From the NCBI RefSeq assembly GCF_003594885.1, contig NZ_QZEZ01000005.1, positions 1 through 64,000 of the forward strand: 64,000 nucleotides of DNA, given 5' to 3'. Below, piece after piece: positions 9,069 through 18,481 of this stretch. Made by a program: the position numbers and the translations under genes. The number at the start of each line of letters is the position of its first letter. Position 1 is the stretch's first letter. The DNA is from Vallicoccus soli. GTDB lineage: Bacteria > Actinomycetota > Actinomycetes > Motilibacterales > Motilibacteraceae. The notes below the pieces were generated by a model. It saw only the letters and a list, made by a program, of their open reading frames with translations. It made no database searches and was not told where the DNA came from.

Positions 9069-9671
9069 TCAGTCGCCGTCGTAGCGCTGCTCGCGCCACG
9101 GGTCGCCGAGCTCGTGGTAGCCGCGGGTCTCCCAGAACCCCGGCTCGTCGTGGTCGAGCAGGCGCAGCCCGCTCACCCACTTCGTGCTCTTCCAGAAGTA
9201 GAGGTGCGGCACGAGCATGCGCACCGGACCGCCGTGCTCGCGGGGCAGCGGCTGCCCCTCGTGCTCCCAGACGAGGAACGCCTTGCCGCCGCGCACCTCG
9301 GCCAGGGGGAGGTTCGTCGTGTAGCCCGTGCTGGACCAGGCCACGACGTGCGTCGCGGACGGGGACACCCCGACCTCGTCGAGCAGGACGTCGAGGTCGA
9401 CCCCCGTGAACGCCGTGTCGAGCTTGGACCAGGTCGTCACGCAGTGGATGTCGCCGCGCCAGGTCGTCGCCGCCAGCCGCTGCACGTCGGCCCACGACCA
9501 GGTGCGCGCCGCGTCGACGAGCCCGTCGACGCGGAACGTCCACGCGTCGCGCTCCACCCGCGGGGTGGGCTCGGCGGTGAGGACCGGCCAGCCGCCGCCG
9601 ACGTCGTACTGGCCCGGGGGGAGCCGGGGGTCGCGCCCGGCGCGGGACCGGCCCTCGAAGAGCTTCGCCAT
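9069..9671 (-). CDS. Sulfite oxidase-like molybdopterin-dependent oxidoreductase
   Basis: A 200-residue single-domain oxidoreductase of the sulfite oxidase/MsrP fold. [12 protein letters not shown] holds the cysteine that ligates molybdenum; [20 protein letters not shown] is the conserved cofactor-pocket stretch. There is no signal peptide and no C-terminal dimerisation domain, so it is a short cytoplasmic version. The ATG at 9671 follows a Gly/Pro-rich non-coding stretch. It is followed by its reductase with a 2-nt gap, an arrangement I recall from many actinobacteria. The substrate is unknown; sulfoxide or sulfite chemistry is possible. Confidence 0.88.
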   Translation of the reverse strand: MAKLFEGRSRAGRDPRLPPGQYDVGGGWPVLTAEPTPRVERDAWTFRVDGLVDAARTWSWADVQRLAATTWRGDIHCVTTWSKLDTAFTGVDLDVLLDEVGVSPSATHVVAWSSTGYTTNLPLAEVRGGKAFLVWEHEGQPLPREHGGPVRMLVPHLYFWKSTKWVSGLRLLDHDEPGFWETRGYHELGDPWREQRYDGD

Positions 9672-9788
9672 GCGCCCAGCCTGCCACCTGCCGCGCCGGC
9701 GCACCTCCGCCACCCGGCGCCGCCTCCCGCGCGGTCGCCCGGCGCGGCGCCGCCGTGACGGGGCGCGACCGGGCGACGATGGTGCGCG

Positions 9789-11069
9789 ATGGCCACGCTG
9801 CTGCGCCCCGCGCCCGACGCCGGCCCGCCGGACGACCCCGGCGCGGCCCGGCGGTTGACCGCCGCGCTGCGCGGCGCCCTGCCGGTCGGCGTGGCCGGCG
9901 CCGGGGCCGCGCTGCGCGCCGCGGCGCTCGGCCTGCTCCCCCTGACCCTCCTCGTCGTGCTGGCCTGGGCCACCGCGCCGCGCTCCGGCGCGGACTCGGC
10001 CTCGGCGCTGCGCGCGGCGGGCGACCTCTGGCTCGTGGCCCACCACGCCCCGCTGTCGGTCCGGGCGGCGTCCGGCGGCGGCACCGTCGGGCTCGCCCCC
10101 CTGGGGCTCGTCGCGCTGCCCCTGCTGCTCGTGCGCTCCGCCGCCGGAGCGGCCGCCCGCCGGGCGGCGCCCGGCGGCTGGCGCGAGGGGGCGGCGCTCG
10201 CCGTGGTCCTCGCGCTCGCGTACGCCGGCGTCGCCGCCCTCGTCGCGCTGGCCGCGGCGGCCCCCGAGGTCCGGGTCGCGCCGGGGGCCGCGGCGCTCGG
10301 CGCGGGCGGGCTCGCCCTCGTCGCCGCGCTCTGGGGGGCGTGGGGGGCGGGGCAGGGCCCGCCGCTGCGGCCCGGCGCGCGCGCGCTGCTCGCGGGCGCG
10401 TCGACCGGGGCGGCCGCGCTGCTCGCCGCGGGCGGCCTGCTCGCCACCCTCGCGCTCGCCCTCGGGGCGGGCCGGGTCGCCGACGCGTCCGCCGGGCTCG
10501 ACCCGGGCCCCGTCGGGCAGGGCCTGCTGGTGCTGCTCACCGCCCTGCTCGCGCCGAACGCCGCGGTGTGGGGCGCCGCCGTCGCCGCCGGCCCCGGCTT
10601 CGCGGTGGGGGAGGGGACGTCCGTCTCGGCGTTCCTCACCGACCTCGGGGCGCTGCCCGCCCTGCCGGGGCTGCCCCTGCTCGGCGCCGTGCCGCCGCAG
10701 GGCGCCGCGCACCCCGCCCTCGCCGCCGCCCTCGCCGCGCCGCTCGTCGCCGGCGTGCTCACGGGCCTCGTCGTGCTCCGCCGCCGCGCGGCCCTCGGCG
10801 CCCGCCCGACCGCCCCCCTGGCCGCCGCGGGGCACGCCGCCCTCGCCGGGCTCGGCGGCGGGGCGCTGCTCGCCGCCCTGGCGGCCCTCTCCGGCGGGCC
10901 GCTGCTCGGCGGGCGGCTCTCCGCCGTCGGGCCCTCGCCGTGGCAGGTGGGCCTGCTCGGCGGCCTCGAGCTCGCGCTCGCCGCCGGCGCGACGGCGTAC
11001 GCCGCCCGCCGCCGGCTCCCGCAGGAGCCGGCCGCAGGCGGGACCGGCGGTGGTCCGGCCGCCGGCTGA
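9789..11069 (+). CDS. DUF6350/PerM-like multi-pass membrane protein
   Basis: A 426-residue hydrophobic protein with about ten predicted membrane segments rich in Ala, Leu and Gly, and a short cytoplasmic N-terminus. It lies directly upstream of purN-purH, where Mycobacterium tuberculosis has PerM, a membrane protein linked to cell division; that position and the topology are the main evidence. No catalytic motif is visible. GTG/ATG choices are few; the ATG at 9789 begins the coding signal. Low-complexity Ala/Leu composition makes finer assignment unsafe. Confidence 0.7.
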   Translation: MATLLRPAPDAGPPDDPGAARRLTAALRGALPVGVAGAGAALRAAALGLLPLTLLVVLAWATAPRSGADSASALRAAGDLWLVAHHAPLSVRAASGGGTVGLAPLGLVALPLLLVRSAAGAAARRAAPGGWREGAALAVVLALAYAGVAALVALAAAAPEVRVAPGAAALGAGGLALVAALWGAWGAGQGPPLRPGARALLAGASTGAAALLAAGGLLATLALALGAGRVADASAGLDPGPVGQGLLVLLTALLAPNAAVWGAAVAAGPGFAVGEGTSVSAFLTDLGALPALPGLPLLGAVPPQGAAHPALAAALAAPLVAGVLTGLVVLRRRAALGARPTAPLAAAGHAALAGLGGGALLAALAALSGGPLLGGRLSAVGPSPWQVGLLGGLELALAAGATAYAARRRLPQEPAAGGTGGGPAAG

Positions 11070-11076
11070 GGACCGC

Positions 11077-11082
11077 TAGGGT
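11077..11082 (+). promoter_or_regulatory. -10 box for purNH
   Basis: TAGGGT lies 8 nt before the purN GTG, consistent with leaderless or near-leaderless transcription of purN-purH. Confidence 0.45.
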
Positions 11083-11090
11083 CGACGCCC

Positions 11091-11687
11091 GTGCGCGTCG
11101 TCGTCCTCGTCTCCGGCTCGGGGACCCTGCTGCAGGCGCTGCTCGACGCCGCGGCGACGGACCCCGCGGCGCCGTACGAGGTCGTGGCGGTCGGCGCGGA
11201 CCGCGCCGGCACCGGCGGGGTCGACCGGGCGCGGGCCGCGGGCGTGCCGACCTTCGTGGTGCCGCTCGCGGCCTACGACGAGCGGGCCGACTGGGACGCG
11301 GCGCTCGCCGCGGCCGTCGCCGAGCACGCGCCCGACCTCGTCGTCTCGGCCGGGTTCATGAAGGTGCTGGGCCCGGCGGCGCTCGCCGGCCCGCCCGTGC
11401 TCAACGCCCACCCCGCGCTGCTGCCGTCGTTCCCCGGCGCGCACGCGGTGCGCGACGCGCTCGCGCACGGGGTCAAGGTCAGCGGCTGCACCATCCACCT
11501 CGTCGACGCGGGCGTGGACACCGGGCCGGTCGTGGCCCAGCGGGCCGTGGAGGTCCTCGACGACGACGACGAGGCGACGCTGCACGAGCGCATCAAGGTG
11601 GCCGAGCGGGCCCTGCTGGTCGAGGTCCTCGACCGGCTCGCCCGCGGCGGCATGGTCGTCGAGGGCAGGAAGGTGAGGCTGGGATGA
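11091..11687 (+). CDS. purN: Phosphoribosylglycinamide formyltransferase
   Basis: A 198-residue GAR transformylase, the third step of de novo purine synthesis, using 10-formyl-THF. It begins [17 protein letters not shown] (phosphate-binding loop). The folate site and catalytic core are in [14 protein letters not shown], with the Asn and His, and in [13 protein letters not shown], with the catalytic Asp. Length is normal for the family. Its TGA overlaps the purH ATG (ATGA), so the two are translationally coupled. Confidence 0.96.
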   Translation: MRVVVLVSGSGTLLQALLDAAATDPAAPYEVVAVGADRAGTGGVDRARAAGVPTFVVPLAAYDERADWDAALAAAVAEHAPDLVVSAGFMKVLGPAALAGPPVLNAHPALLPSFPGAHAVRDALAHGVKVSGCTIHLVDAGVDTGPVVAQRAVEVLDDDDEATLHERIKVAERALLVEVLDRLARGGMVVEGRKVRLG

Positions 11688-13249
11688 CCGGTCAGGGGGT
11701 CCGCCCCGTGCGGCGGGCGCTGGTGAGCGCGTACGACAAGACGGGGCTCGAGGAGCTCGCCCGGGGCCTGCACGAGGCCGGCGTGGCGGTCGTCTCCACG
11801 GGCTCGACGGCGGCGCGCATCGCGGCCGCGGGCGTGCCGGTCACCCCGGTCGAGGAGCTCACCGGGTTCCCGGAGTGCCTCGACGGGCGGGTCAAGACGC
11901 TGCACCCGCGGGTGCACGCGGGCCTGCTCGCCGACCTGCGCCGCCCCGAGCACGCCGCGCAGCTCGAGGAGCTCGGCGTCGAGCCGTTCGACCTCGTCGT
12001 GGTCAACCTCTACCCCTTCGCCGAGACGGTCGCCTCCGGCGCCACCCCCGACGAGTGCGTCGAGCAGATCGACATCGGCGGGCCGTCGATGGTCCGGGCG
12101 GCCGCCAAGAACCACCCCTCGGTCGCGGTCGTCACCGACCCCGCGCGGTACGGCGAGGTGCTCGAGGCCGTCCGCGCCGGCGGGTTCACCCTCGCCCAGC
12201 GGCAGCGGCTCGCCGCCGAGGCCTTCGCCCACACGGCCTCGTACGACGTCGCGGTCGCCTCGTGGATGGGCAGCGTGCTCTCGCCCACCGACGACGGCAG
12301 CGGCTTCCCGGCCTGGGTCGGCGCGACGTGGGAGCGGCGGGCGGTCCTGCGCTACGGCGAGAACCCGCACCAGGGGGCCGCGCTCTACGCCGCGCCGCGG
12401 GGCGGCGGGCTCGCCGGCGCCGAGCAGCTGCACGGCAAGGAGATGTCGTACAACAACTACGTCGACGCCGACGCGGCGCGGCGGGCGGCGTACGACCACG
12501 AGCGACCCTGCGTGGCGATCGTCAAGCACACGAACCCCTGCGGCATCGCGGTCGCCGACGACGTCGCCGCGGCGCACGCCGCCGCGCACGCCTGCGACCC
12601 CGTGTCGGCCTTCGGCGGCGTCATCGCCGTCAACCGCCCCGTGACGGCCGCGATGGCCGCGCAGGTCGCCGAGGTGTTCACCGAGGTCGTCGTGGCGCCC
12701 GCCTTCGAGGACGGCGCGCTCGAGGTGCTCACCCGCAAGAAGAACGTGCGGCTGCTCGTCGTGCCCGAGGGGCACCCCGGTGCCCGCGCCGAGCTGCGCC
12801 CGGTGTCCGGCGGGCTGCTCCTGCAGCGGGCCGACGACGTCGACGCCCCCGGCGACGACCCGGCCGGCTGGACCCTCGCGGCCGGGGAGCCGGTCGACGC
12901 GGCGACCCTCGCCGACCTGGCCTTCGCCTGGCGGGCGTGCCGGGCGGTGAAGTCGAACGCGATCCTGCTCGCCGCCGGCGGCGCGACCGTGGGCGTCGGC
13001 ATGGGCCAGGTGAACCGCGTCGACTCCGCCCGCCTCGCGGTCTCGCGGGCCGGTGAGCGGGCGTCCGGCAGCGTCGCGGCCTCGGACGCGTTCTTCCCGT
13101 TCGCCGACGGCCTGCAGGTGCTCCTCGACGCCGGGGTCCGCGCGGTCGTGCAGCCCGGCGGGTCGGTCCGCGACGAGGAGGTCGTGGCGGCGGCCGCCGC
13201 CGCCGGCGTGCCGCTCTACCTCACCGGCACGCGGCACTTCGCGCACTGA
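11684..13249 (+). CDS. purH: Bifunctional AICAR formyltransferase / IMP cyclohydrolase
   Basis: A 521-residue enzyme for the last two steps of IMP synthesis. The N-terminal cyclohydrolase domain (residues ~10-200) starts [20 protein letters not shown] and contains [16 protein letters not shown]. The AICAR transformylase domain follows, with [27 protein letters not shown] and KHTNPCGIA, which holds the conserved Lys-His pair. It overlaps purN by 4 nt. A folD gene lies 3 kb downstream and would supply the formyl-folate used here. Confidence 0.97.
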   Translation: MTGQGVRPVRRALVSAYDKTGLEELARGLHEAGVAVVSTGSTAARIAAAGVPVTPVEELTGFPECLDGRVKTLHPRVHAGLLADLRRPEHAAQLEELGVEPFDLVVVNLYPFAETVASGATPDECVEQIDIGGPSMVRAAAKNHPSVAVVTDPARYGEVLEAVRAGGFTLAQRQRLAAEAFAHTASYDVAVASWMGSVLSPTDDGSGFPAWVGATWERRAVLRYGENPHQGAALYAAPRGGGLAGAEQLHGKEMSYNNYVDADAARRAAYDHERPCVAIVKHTNPCGIAVADDVAAAHAAAHACDPVSAFGGVIAVNRPVTAAMAAQVAEVFTEVVVAPAFEDGALEVLTRKKNVRLLVVPEGHPGARAELRPVSGGLLLQRADDVDAPGDDPAGWTLAAGEPVDAATLADLAFAWRACRAVKSNAILLAAGGATVGVGMGQVNRVDSARLAVSRAGERASGSVAASDAFFPFADGLQVLLDAGVRAVVQPGGSVRDEEVVAAAAAAGVPLYLTGTRHFAH

Positions 13250-13298
13250 GGGGGCGCAGGGGGTCAAGCCGGGCGCAGGGGCCGCCGACGCACACCCC

Positions 13299-15344
13299 GT
13301 GGACCCCTCGACGAGCGCGCCCCCGCTCCTGCTGCGCCCCGCCCTCGCGCTGACGGCCCGCCTGCGCACCAGCGCGCGCCTCGCCGTGCTCGTCGCGGTC
13401 CTCCTCGTGCCGACGGCGGTGGCGGGCACGACCTCGGCGCACCTGCTCGGGGGCCAGGTGGCCTTCGCCGCGTCGGAGCGGGACGGCGTGGCCGTGCTGC
13501 GCCCCGCCCTCGCCTCCCTCGCCGCGGCCGCTGCCGGGCAGGAGGTGCCGGTCGGGCCGCTCGCCGCGGCGGTCGAGGGGCACCCCGAGCTGGGTGCGGG
13601 GGACGCCCTGGACGCCGTGCGCGCCGCCGTCGCGGCACCGGGCAGCACCGCGCCCGCCGGGCGCCTCGCGGTCGTCGAGGCCCTCACCCGCCTCGTCGCG
13701 CAGGTGGGCGACGCGTCGCGCCTGGTCCTCGACCCCGACCTGGACTCCTTCTACGCCATGGACGCGCAGGTGGTGCAGCTGCCGCGCGCCCTGGCCGCGG
13801 CCGCGCGCGCGGCCGCGCCGGACCCCACCCTGGCCCCCGACCGCGCGGTCGCGGCGCGCGCGGTCGAGGCGGGCGCGCTCGCCGGCGCCGCGGCCGCCCT
13901 GCGCTCGGACGTCGCGGCGTCCGTACGGGCCTCGGCCGCCCCCGGCCTCGCCGACGGCCTCGACGGGCTGCTCGCCGCGGCCGCCGCGGCCGAGGCGCTC
14001 TCCGGGGACCTCACCGCCGACCTCGACGGGCCGGCGGGCGACCCCGCCGTGCTCGCGGGTGCCGCGGCCGCCGCGGCCCCGGCGCTGGACGCCCTCGACG
14101 GGCTGCTCGCCACCCGGGCGGACGGGCTCCTCGCGCGCGGCGCGCTCACGCTCGGCGCGACCGGCGCGGGGCTGCTGGTGGCGGTGTGGCTCGCCGCCGC
14201 CGTCTGGTGGCGCACCCGCCGCGACGTGGCCCTCGCCGTCGGCGCGGTGACGGCGATCGCCGGGCACGACCTGGCGCCGCGCCCCCTGCCCGCCGGGGGC
14301 GACGAGCTCGCGGCCATCGGCGCCGCGGTCGAGCGGGCCCGGGTCGAGCTGGAGCGCCAGGACGCCGCGCTCGGGGCGGCGGAGGCCGCGCGCGCGGAGC
14401 AGCAGCTCGCCCACTACCGCGAGCAGCGGGCCGCCGTGCGCCAGGCCCGCGAGCGGGCGCAGTCCGTGCTCGACGCCACGGCCGAGGCCGTGCTCGGCGA
14501 GCTGCGCTCGGTCGTCGGGCACGTGGACGGGGTCGACGGCTCCGCGCGCAGCATCGACCGCAGCGTCCGCGACGTCGACGAGGTGGCGCGCGGGGTCGTG
14601 GCCCGCGCCGAGGAGGCCGACCGGATCGTCGCCGCCCTGGGCGGCAGCCTGCGCAACGTCGCCGCCGTCGCCGAGCTCGTCGCGGGCGTCGCCGGCCAGA
14701 CGCGCCTGCTGGCGCTCAACGCCACCATCGAGGCCGTGCGGGCGGGCGCCGCCGGGCAGGGCTTCAGCGTCGTCGCCAGCGAGGTCAAGCAGCTCGCGAC
14801 GACCACGGCCCGCTCGACCGAGGAGATCACGACGACGATCGCCGCGCTCGAGCGCGACGCGGCCGCGGTGTCGGAGGCGATCACGGCCATGGCCGAGGGC
14901 ATCGGCGCCGTCGACCGGGTCAGCTCCGCGCTCACCGGGGTGTCGCAGGACCAGGGGCGGCTGGTGGACGTGCTGACCGCGCGGCTGACCGAGGCCATGG
15001 ACCGGATCGGGACGCTCGCCGTGGCGGGCGAGGAGCTCGAGCGCCGCGGCGACGAGCGCGTCCCGGCGAACGAGCCCGCGGTGCTGGCGGCGGCCGGGGC
15101 GCGGCACGAGGTGCGCCTGCTCGACGTCAGCGCCTCGGGCGCGCGCTGCACCACCGGGGGCGCCCGGCTGCGGCCCGGCGACCGGGTGGAGCTGCGCGCC
15201 CGCCTGGGCGGGCACGAGCTCGAGGTGCGGGCGCGGGTCGCCCGCCTCGTCGACGACGGCTCGGTCGGCCTCGCGCTGCTCGACCCGTCCCCGGCCGCGC
15301 TGCGGGCCGTCGGGGCGCACGTGGGCGCGCTGCTCGCCGCCTGA
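13299..15344 (+). CDS. Methyl-accepting chemotaxis-type receptor with C-terminal PilZ domain
   Basis: A 681-residue membrane receptor. A first membrane segment (~28-45) is followed by an Ala-rich helical extracytoplasmic region (~46-280), a second membrane segment (~283-303) and a HAMP-like linker. The MCP signalling coiled coil follows, with its tip at ~467-503 (TRLLALNATIEAVRAG ... SVVASEVKQLA). A PilZ domain at ~597-680 carries both c-di-GMP motifs: RHEVR (R602, R606) and DVSASG (D609, S611, G614). It should couple a periplasmic signal to CheA/CheW-type partners, with c-di-GMP as a second input. No che genes lie nearby. The GTG at 13299 is the closest start ahead of the first membrane segment. 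Confidence 0.88.
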   Translation: MDPSTSAPPLLLRPALALTARLRTSARLAVLVAVLLVPTAVAGTTSAHLLGGQVAFAASERDGVAVLRPALASLAAAAAGQEVPVGPLAAAVEGHPELGAGDALDAVRAAVAAPGSTAPAGRLAVVEALTRLVAQVGDASRLVLDPDLDSFYAMDAQVVQLPRALAAAARAAAPDPTLAPDRAVAARAVEAGALAGAAAALRSDVAASVRASAAPGLADGLDGLLAAAAAAEALSGDLTADLDGPAGDPAVLAGAAAAAAPALDALDGLLATRADGLLARGALTLGATGAGLLVAVWLAAAVWWRTRRDVALAVGAVTAIAGHDLAPRPLPAGGDELAAIGAAVERARVELERQDAALGAAEAARAEQQLAHYREQRAAVRQARERAQSVLDATAEAVLGELRSVVGHVDGVDGSARSIDRSVRDVDEVARGVVARAEEADRIVAALGGSLRNVAAVAELVAGVAGQTRLLALNATIEAVRAGAAGQGFSVVASEVKQLATTTARSTEEITTTIAALERDAAAVSEAITAMAEGIGAVDRVSSALTGVSQDQGRLVDVLTARLTEAMDRIGTLAVAGEELERRGDERVPANEPAVLAAAGARHEVRLLDVSASGARCTTGGARLRPGDRVELRARLGGHELEVRARVARLVDDGSVGLALLDPSPAALRAVGAHVGALLAA

Positions 15345-15361
15345 CGACGCGCGCCCGGTCA

Positions 15362-15379
15362 CGGGTCCGGCGGGACCCG
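15362..15379 (+). terminator. Hairpin after the chemoreceptor gene
   Basis: A 7-bp perfect stem with a GGCG loop lies 17 nt after the stop codon; no T tract follows. Confidence 0.4.
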
Positions 15380-15467
15380 CCGGGATGGGAGGGCGCGCAG
15401 CGGGAAGGGTCGCGGCAGCGGCGCGCGGCGCGCCGCGCTCAGGAGCCCGACGCGGGAGGAGCAGCGC

Positions 15468-15899
15468 ATGACGACGGACGCGCAGGGGAGCGGTCCCTGG
15501 CCGCTCGACCTCGAGGGCCGGGAGGTCCGCGACGCCACGGGCGCGCGCCTGGGCACCGTCAGCACCGTGTGGTCGCCGGAGGCGGGCGGCGACCCGGACT
15601 GGCTCACCGTACGGCTCGTCGCGGGGTCCGCCGCCGCCGGCGACGACGGGCCCGCCGCGACCGAGGCGGGCACCGAGGAGCGGATGGTCCCCCTGGCGGG
15701 GGCGTCGCTCGAGGACGGGGCCGTCGTCCTGCCGCACGACGCGGCGACGGTGCGCGCCGCCCCGGGCGTGGGGGGCGCGGGGCACCTCGCCGCCTCCGAC
15801 GAGGCGCAGCTCGCCGCGCACTACGACCTGGGCTACCGCACCGCCGAGTCCGAGACCGGGCTGCCGACGGTCGGCCTGCCGCCCGCCGCCCCGGGCTGA
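15468..15899 (+). CDS. PRC-barrel domain protein
   Basis: A 143-residue soluble protein. The first ~100 residues fit a PRC-barrel (LEGREVRDATGARLGTVS, then VPLAGASLEDGAVVLPHD), a beta-barrel found in photosynthetic reaction centre H subunits, RimM and stress-related small proteins. The acidic C-terminus with [13 protein letters not shown] resembles the tail of PRC-barrel proteins common in actinobacteria. GGAGGA upstream of the ATG is a good ribosome-binding site. Its biochemical role is unknown. Confidence 0.75.
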   Translation: MTTDAQGSGPWPLDLEGREVRDATGARLGTVSTVWSPEAGGDPDWLTVRLVAGSAAAGDDGPAATEAGTEERMVPLAGASLEDGAVVLPHDAATVRAAPGVGGAGHLAASDEAQLAAHYDLGYRTAESETGLPTVGLPPAAPG

Positions 15900-16072
15900 G
15901 CCACGGGCCGGGCCCCCGACCGGGCTGCCGGCCGCTCCCGCGGCCGGGCGCGGGGGAGCAGCAGCCAGTGGCCGCCGGCGCAGAGCACCGAGGCGAGCCC
16001 GGCGGGGCCGGGCCCGGTCCAGGGCGTGCGCTCGGCCGGCGCGCCGCAGGCCGGGCAGCCGACGAGGTCCAC
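15833..16072 (-). CDS. Small zinc-ribbon-like protein (hypothetical)
   Basis: A 79-residue candidate beginning [15 protein letters not shown] with a CxxC pair and a second cysteine near [12 protein letters not shown], suggesting a small metal-binding or structural motif. The codon signal is convincing in the first ~50 residues. The last ~22 codons run antisense into the end of the PRC-barrel gene (67-bp overlap), so the true end may differ if there is an error. GTG start. No function can be named. Confidence 0.42.
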   Translation of the reverse strand: MDLVGCPACGAPAERTPWTGPGPAGLASVLCAGGHWLLLPRARPRERPAARSGARPVAQPGAAGGRPTVGSPVSDSAVR

Positions 16073-16190
16073 GGGTCCACCTCCGCTCCTGCGGGGCCGG
16101 GCGCCCCGCCGGCAGGGGGAGCGGCGGGCGCCTCCCGCTGATACGCGCCACGCGCCGGGGCCCCGCCCGGGCGTGGGAGGATCCACCCCC

Positions 16191-17048
16191 GTGAGCGCCC
16201 AGACCCTCGACGGCAAGGCCACCGCGGCCGCGATCCGCGCCGAGCTGCGCCCGCGGGTGGAGGCCCTGCGCGCCCGCGGCGTCGTGCCCGGCCTCGGCAC
16301 GGTCCTCGTGGGGGACGACCCCGGCAGCCGCTCCTACGTGCGCGGCAAGCACCGGGACTGCGCGGAGGTGGGGATCGCGAGCATCGCGCGCGAGCTGCCG
16401 GCGGACGCGTCGCAGGCGCAGGTCGAGGACGTCGTCGACGACCTCAACGCCGACCCGGCCTGCACCGGCTTCATCGTCCAGCTGCCGCTGCCGCGCGGGC
16501 TCGACGAGCTCGCGGTGCTGGAGCGGGTGGACCCCGACAAGGACGCCGACGGGCTGCACCCGCGCAACCTCGGCCGGCTCGTGCTGGGGCAGGAGGCGCC
16601 GCTGCCGTGCACCCCGCGCGGCATCGTCGAGCTGCTGCGCCGCCACGGGGTGGCGCTCGCCGGGCAGGAGGTCGTCGTCGTCGGCCGCGGGGTCACCGTC
16701 GGCCGGCCGCTGGGCCTGCTGCTCACCCGGCGCACCGAGAACGCGACGGTGACGCTCTGCCACACCGGCACCCGGGACCTGCGCGCGCACCTGCGCCGCG
16801 CGGACGTCGTCGTCGCGGCCGCTGGCGTGCCGCACCTCGTCGGCCCCGACGACGTGCGCCCCGGTGCCGTCGTGCTCGACGTGGGCGTCTCGCGGACGGG
16901 GGCGGGCCTGACCGGCGACGTCGACCCGGCGGTGCGCGAGGTGGCCGCGTGGGTGGCGCCCAACCCCGGCGGGGTGGGCCCCATGACCCGCGCGCTGCTG
17001 CTCACGAACGTCGTCGAGGCCGCCGAGCGCGCGGCCGGGGCGGCGTGA
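16191..17048 (+). CDS. folD: Methylenetetrahydrofolate dehydrogenase / cyclohydrolase
   Basis: A 285-residue bifunctional folate enzyme producing 10-formyl-THF, the donor for purN and purH products. [10 protein letters not shown] holds the catalytic YxxxK lysine and [11 protein letters not shown] is the substrate loop. [15 protein letters not shown] is the NADP Rossmann loop, with V where most FolD proteins have [16 protein letters not shown] is the C-terminal signature. A GTG start was chosen at the first residue that fits family length. It is followed by the DUF3017 gene. Confidence 0.96.
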   Translation: MSAQTLDGKATAAAIRAELRPRVEALRARGVVPGLGTVLVGDDPGSRSYVRGKHRDCAEVGIASIARELPADASQAQVEDVVDDLNADPACTGFIVQLPLPRGLDELAVLERVDPDKDADGLHPRNLGRLVLGQEAPLPCTPRGIVELLRRHGVALAGQEVVVVGRGVTVGRPLGLLLTRRTENATVTLCHTGTRDLRAHLRRADVVVAAAGVPHLVGPDDVRPGAVVLDVGVSRTGAGLTGDVDPAVREVAAWVAPNPGGVGPMTRALLLTNVVEAAERAAGAA

Positions 17049-17064
17049 GCGCCACGGCCCGCGC

Positions 17065-17334
17065 GTGAGCGGCGCGCGCCTGCGCGAGTGGCCCGCCGCC
17101 CTCGTGCTCGGCAGCGTCCTCGCCGGCCTCGTCGTGGTCGCCGCCGACCGCTTCCGCCCCGGCAGCGCCCTGCTCGCCGCCTCGCTGCTGCTCGCCGCCG
17201 TGCTGCGCGCGGTGCTGCCCGAGCGGCGGGCCGGCCTGCTGGCCGTGCGCGGGCGCGTCGTCGACGTCGCGGTGCTGGCGGCCATCGGCGCGGGGCTCGT
17301 GGTGCTCACCGTCGTCGTGCCCCCGCCCGCGTGA
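17065..17334 (+). CDS. DUF3017 family small membrane protein
   Basis: An 89-residue protein with three hydrophobic segments (about 9-26, 33-49 and 68-86) and a short basic loop RAVLPERRAGLLAVRGR between the second and third. Position directly after folD and the sequence pattern match DUF3017, a conserved actinobacterial partner of folD of unknown role. GTG start 16 nt after the folD stop. Confidence 0.82.
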   Translation: MSGARLREWPAALVLGSVLAGLVVVAADRFRPGSALLAASLLLAAVLRAVLPERRAGLLAVRGRVVDVAVLAAIGAGLVVLTVVVPPPA

Positions 17335-17351
17335 GGCCCCCCGCGCTGCAC

Positions 17352-17357
17352 TAGGGT
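17352..17357 (+). promoter_or_regulatory. -10 box of mdh
   Basis: TAGGGT followed by a ~55-nt leader and a GGGAGGACG ribosome-binding site just before the mdh ATG. Confidence 0.45.
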
Positions 17358-17420
17358 CGCTCGGCGCAGACCGCAGCGACGAGACACCGGCGGCGCGGGC
17401 GCCGCCCAGGGAGGACGACG

Positions 17421-18377
17421 ATGGCGCGCAACGGCAAGGTCACGGTCGTCGGGGCCGGCTTCTACGGCTCGACCACGGCCCTGCGCCTGGCGGAGTACGA
17501 CATCCTCGACACGGTCGTCCTCACGGACATCGTCGAGGGCAAGCCCGAGGGCCTCGCCCTCGACATGAACCAGTCCCGGCCGGTCGAGGGCTTCGAGACC
17601 CGCGTCGTGGGCCAGACGACCACGCCGGACGGGCAGGGCTACGAGGCCGTCGCGGGCTCGGACGTCGTCGTCATCACCGCTGGGCTGCCCCGCAAGCCCG
17701 GCATGAGCCGGATGGACCTCATCGAGACCAACGCCAAGATCGTGCGCGGCGTGGCCGAGAACGTCGCCCGGCACGCTCCCGAGGCCGTGGTCATCGTCGT
17801 CTCGAACCCCCTCGACGAGATGACCGCCCTCGCCCAGCTCGCGACCGGCTTCCCCAAGGAGCGGGTGCTCGGGCAGGCGGGCATGCTCGACACGGCGCGC
17901 TTCACCAACTTCGTGGCCGAGAAGCTGCAGGTCCCGGTGGGCAGCGTGCGCACGCTGACCCTGGGCTCGCACGGCGACACGATGGTCCCGGTCCCGAGCC
18001 GCTGCACGGTCGACGGCAAGCCGCTGCGCGACCTGCTCTCGCCCGAGGAGGTCGACGAGCTCGTCGTGCGCACCCGCAACGGCGGCGCCGAGGTCGTGGC
18101 GCTGCTCAAGACCGGCTCGGCGTACTACGCGCCGTCGGCGGCGGCGGCCCGCATGGCCCGCGCCGTCATCGAGGACAGCGGCGCGGTCATGCCGGTCTGC
18201 GCCTGGGTCGACGGCGAGTACGGCATCGAGGGCGTCTACCTCGGCGTCGAGGCCGAGCTCGGCCGCCAGGGCGTGCGCCGGGTCGTCGAGACCGACCTCA
18301 CGGCCGACGAGCGCGCCGCGCTCGGCGAGGCCGCCGAGGCCGTGCGCGCGAAGCAGGCCGACGTCCGCGACCTCTGA
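17421..18377 (+). CDS. mdh: Malate dehydrogenase (LDH-like type)
   Basis: A 318-residue NAD-dependent malate dehydrogenase oxidising malate to oxaloacetate in the TCA cycle. VTVVGAGFYGSTTALRLAE is the dinucleotide loop, with an acidic residue after beta-2 (VLTDIVEG) giving NAD preference. GLPRKPGMSRMDL supplies the substrate-binding arginines; SNPLDEMT and GSHGDTMVPVPS follow, with the catalytic His. The length and motifs are those of the MDH3/lactate-dehydrogenase-like branch. Convergent with the FUSC gene. Confidence 0.95.
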   Translation: MARNGKVTVVGAGFYGSTTALRLAEYDILDTVVLTDIVEGKPEGLALDMNQSRPVEGFETRVVGQTTTPDGQGYEAVAGSDVVVITAGLPRKPGMSRMDLIETNAKIVRGVAENVARHAPEAVVIVVSNPLDEMTALAQLATGFPKERVLGQAGMLDTARFTNFVAEKLQVPVGSVRTLTLGSHGDTMVPVPSRCTVDGKPLRDLLSPEEVDELVVRTRNGGAEVVALLKTGSAYYAPSAAAARMARAVIEDSGAVMPVCAWVDGEYGIEGVYLGVEAELGRQGVRRVVETDLTADERAALGEAAEAVRAKQADVRDL

Positions 18378-18444
18378 GGCGGACCCCCGCGGGGAGGGGC
18401 CCCTGCAGCACGGCACCACCCCGCCGCACCACCCGCACCACCCC

Positions 18445-18481
18445 GACGAGCCCGTCAGCGCCGCGCGCCGACGGGCTCGTC
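18445..18481. terminator. Hairpin shared by mdh and the convergent FUSC gene
   Basis: A perfect 12-bp stem (18445-18456 with 18470-18481) whose loop contains the FUSC stop codon. The arm encodes the last residues of the FUSC protein (DEPV), so the terminator is built into its coding end. It could act in both directions. Confidence 0.6.
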
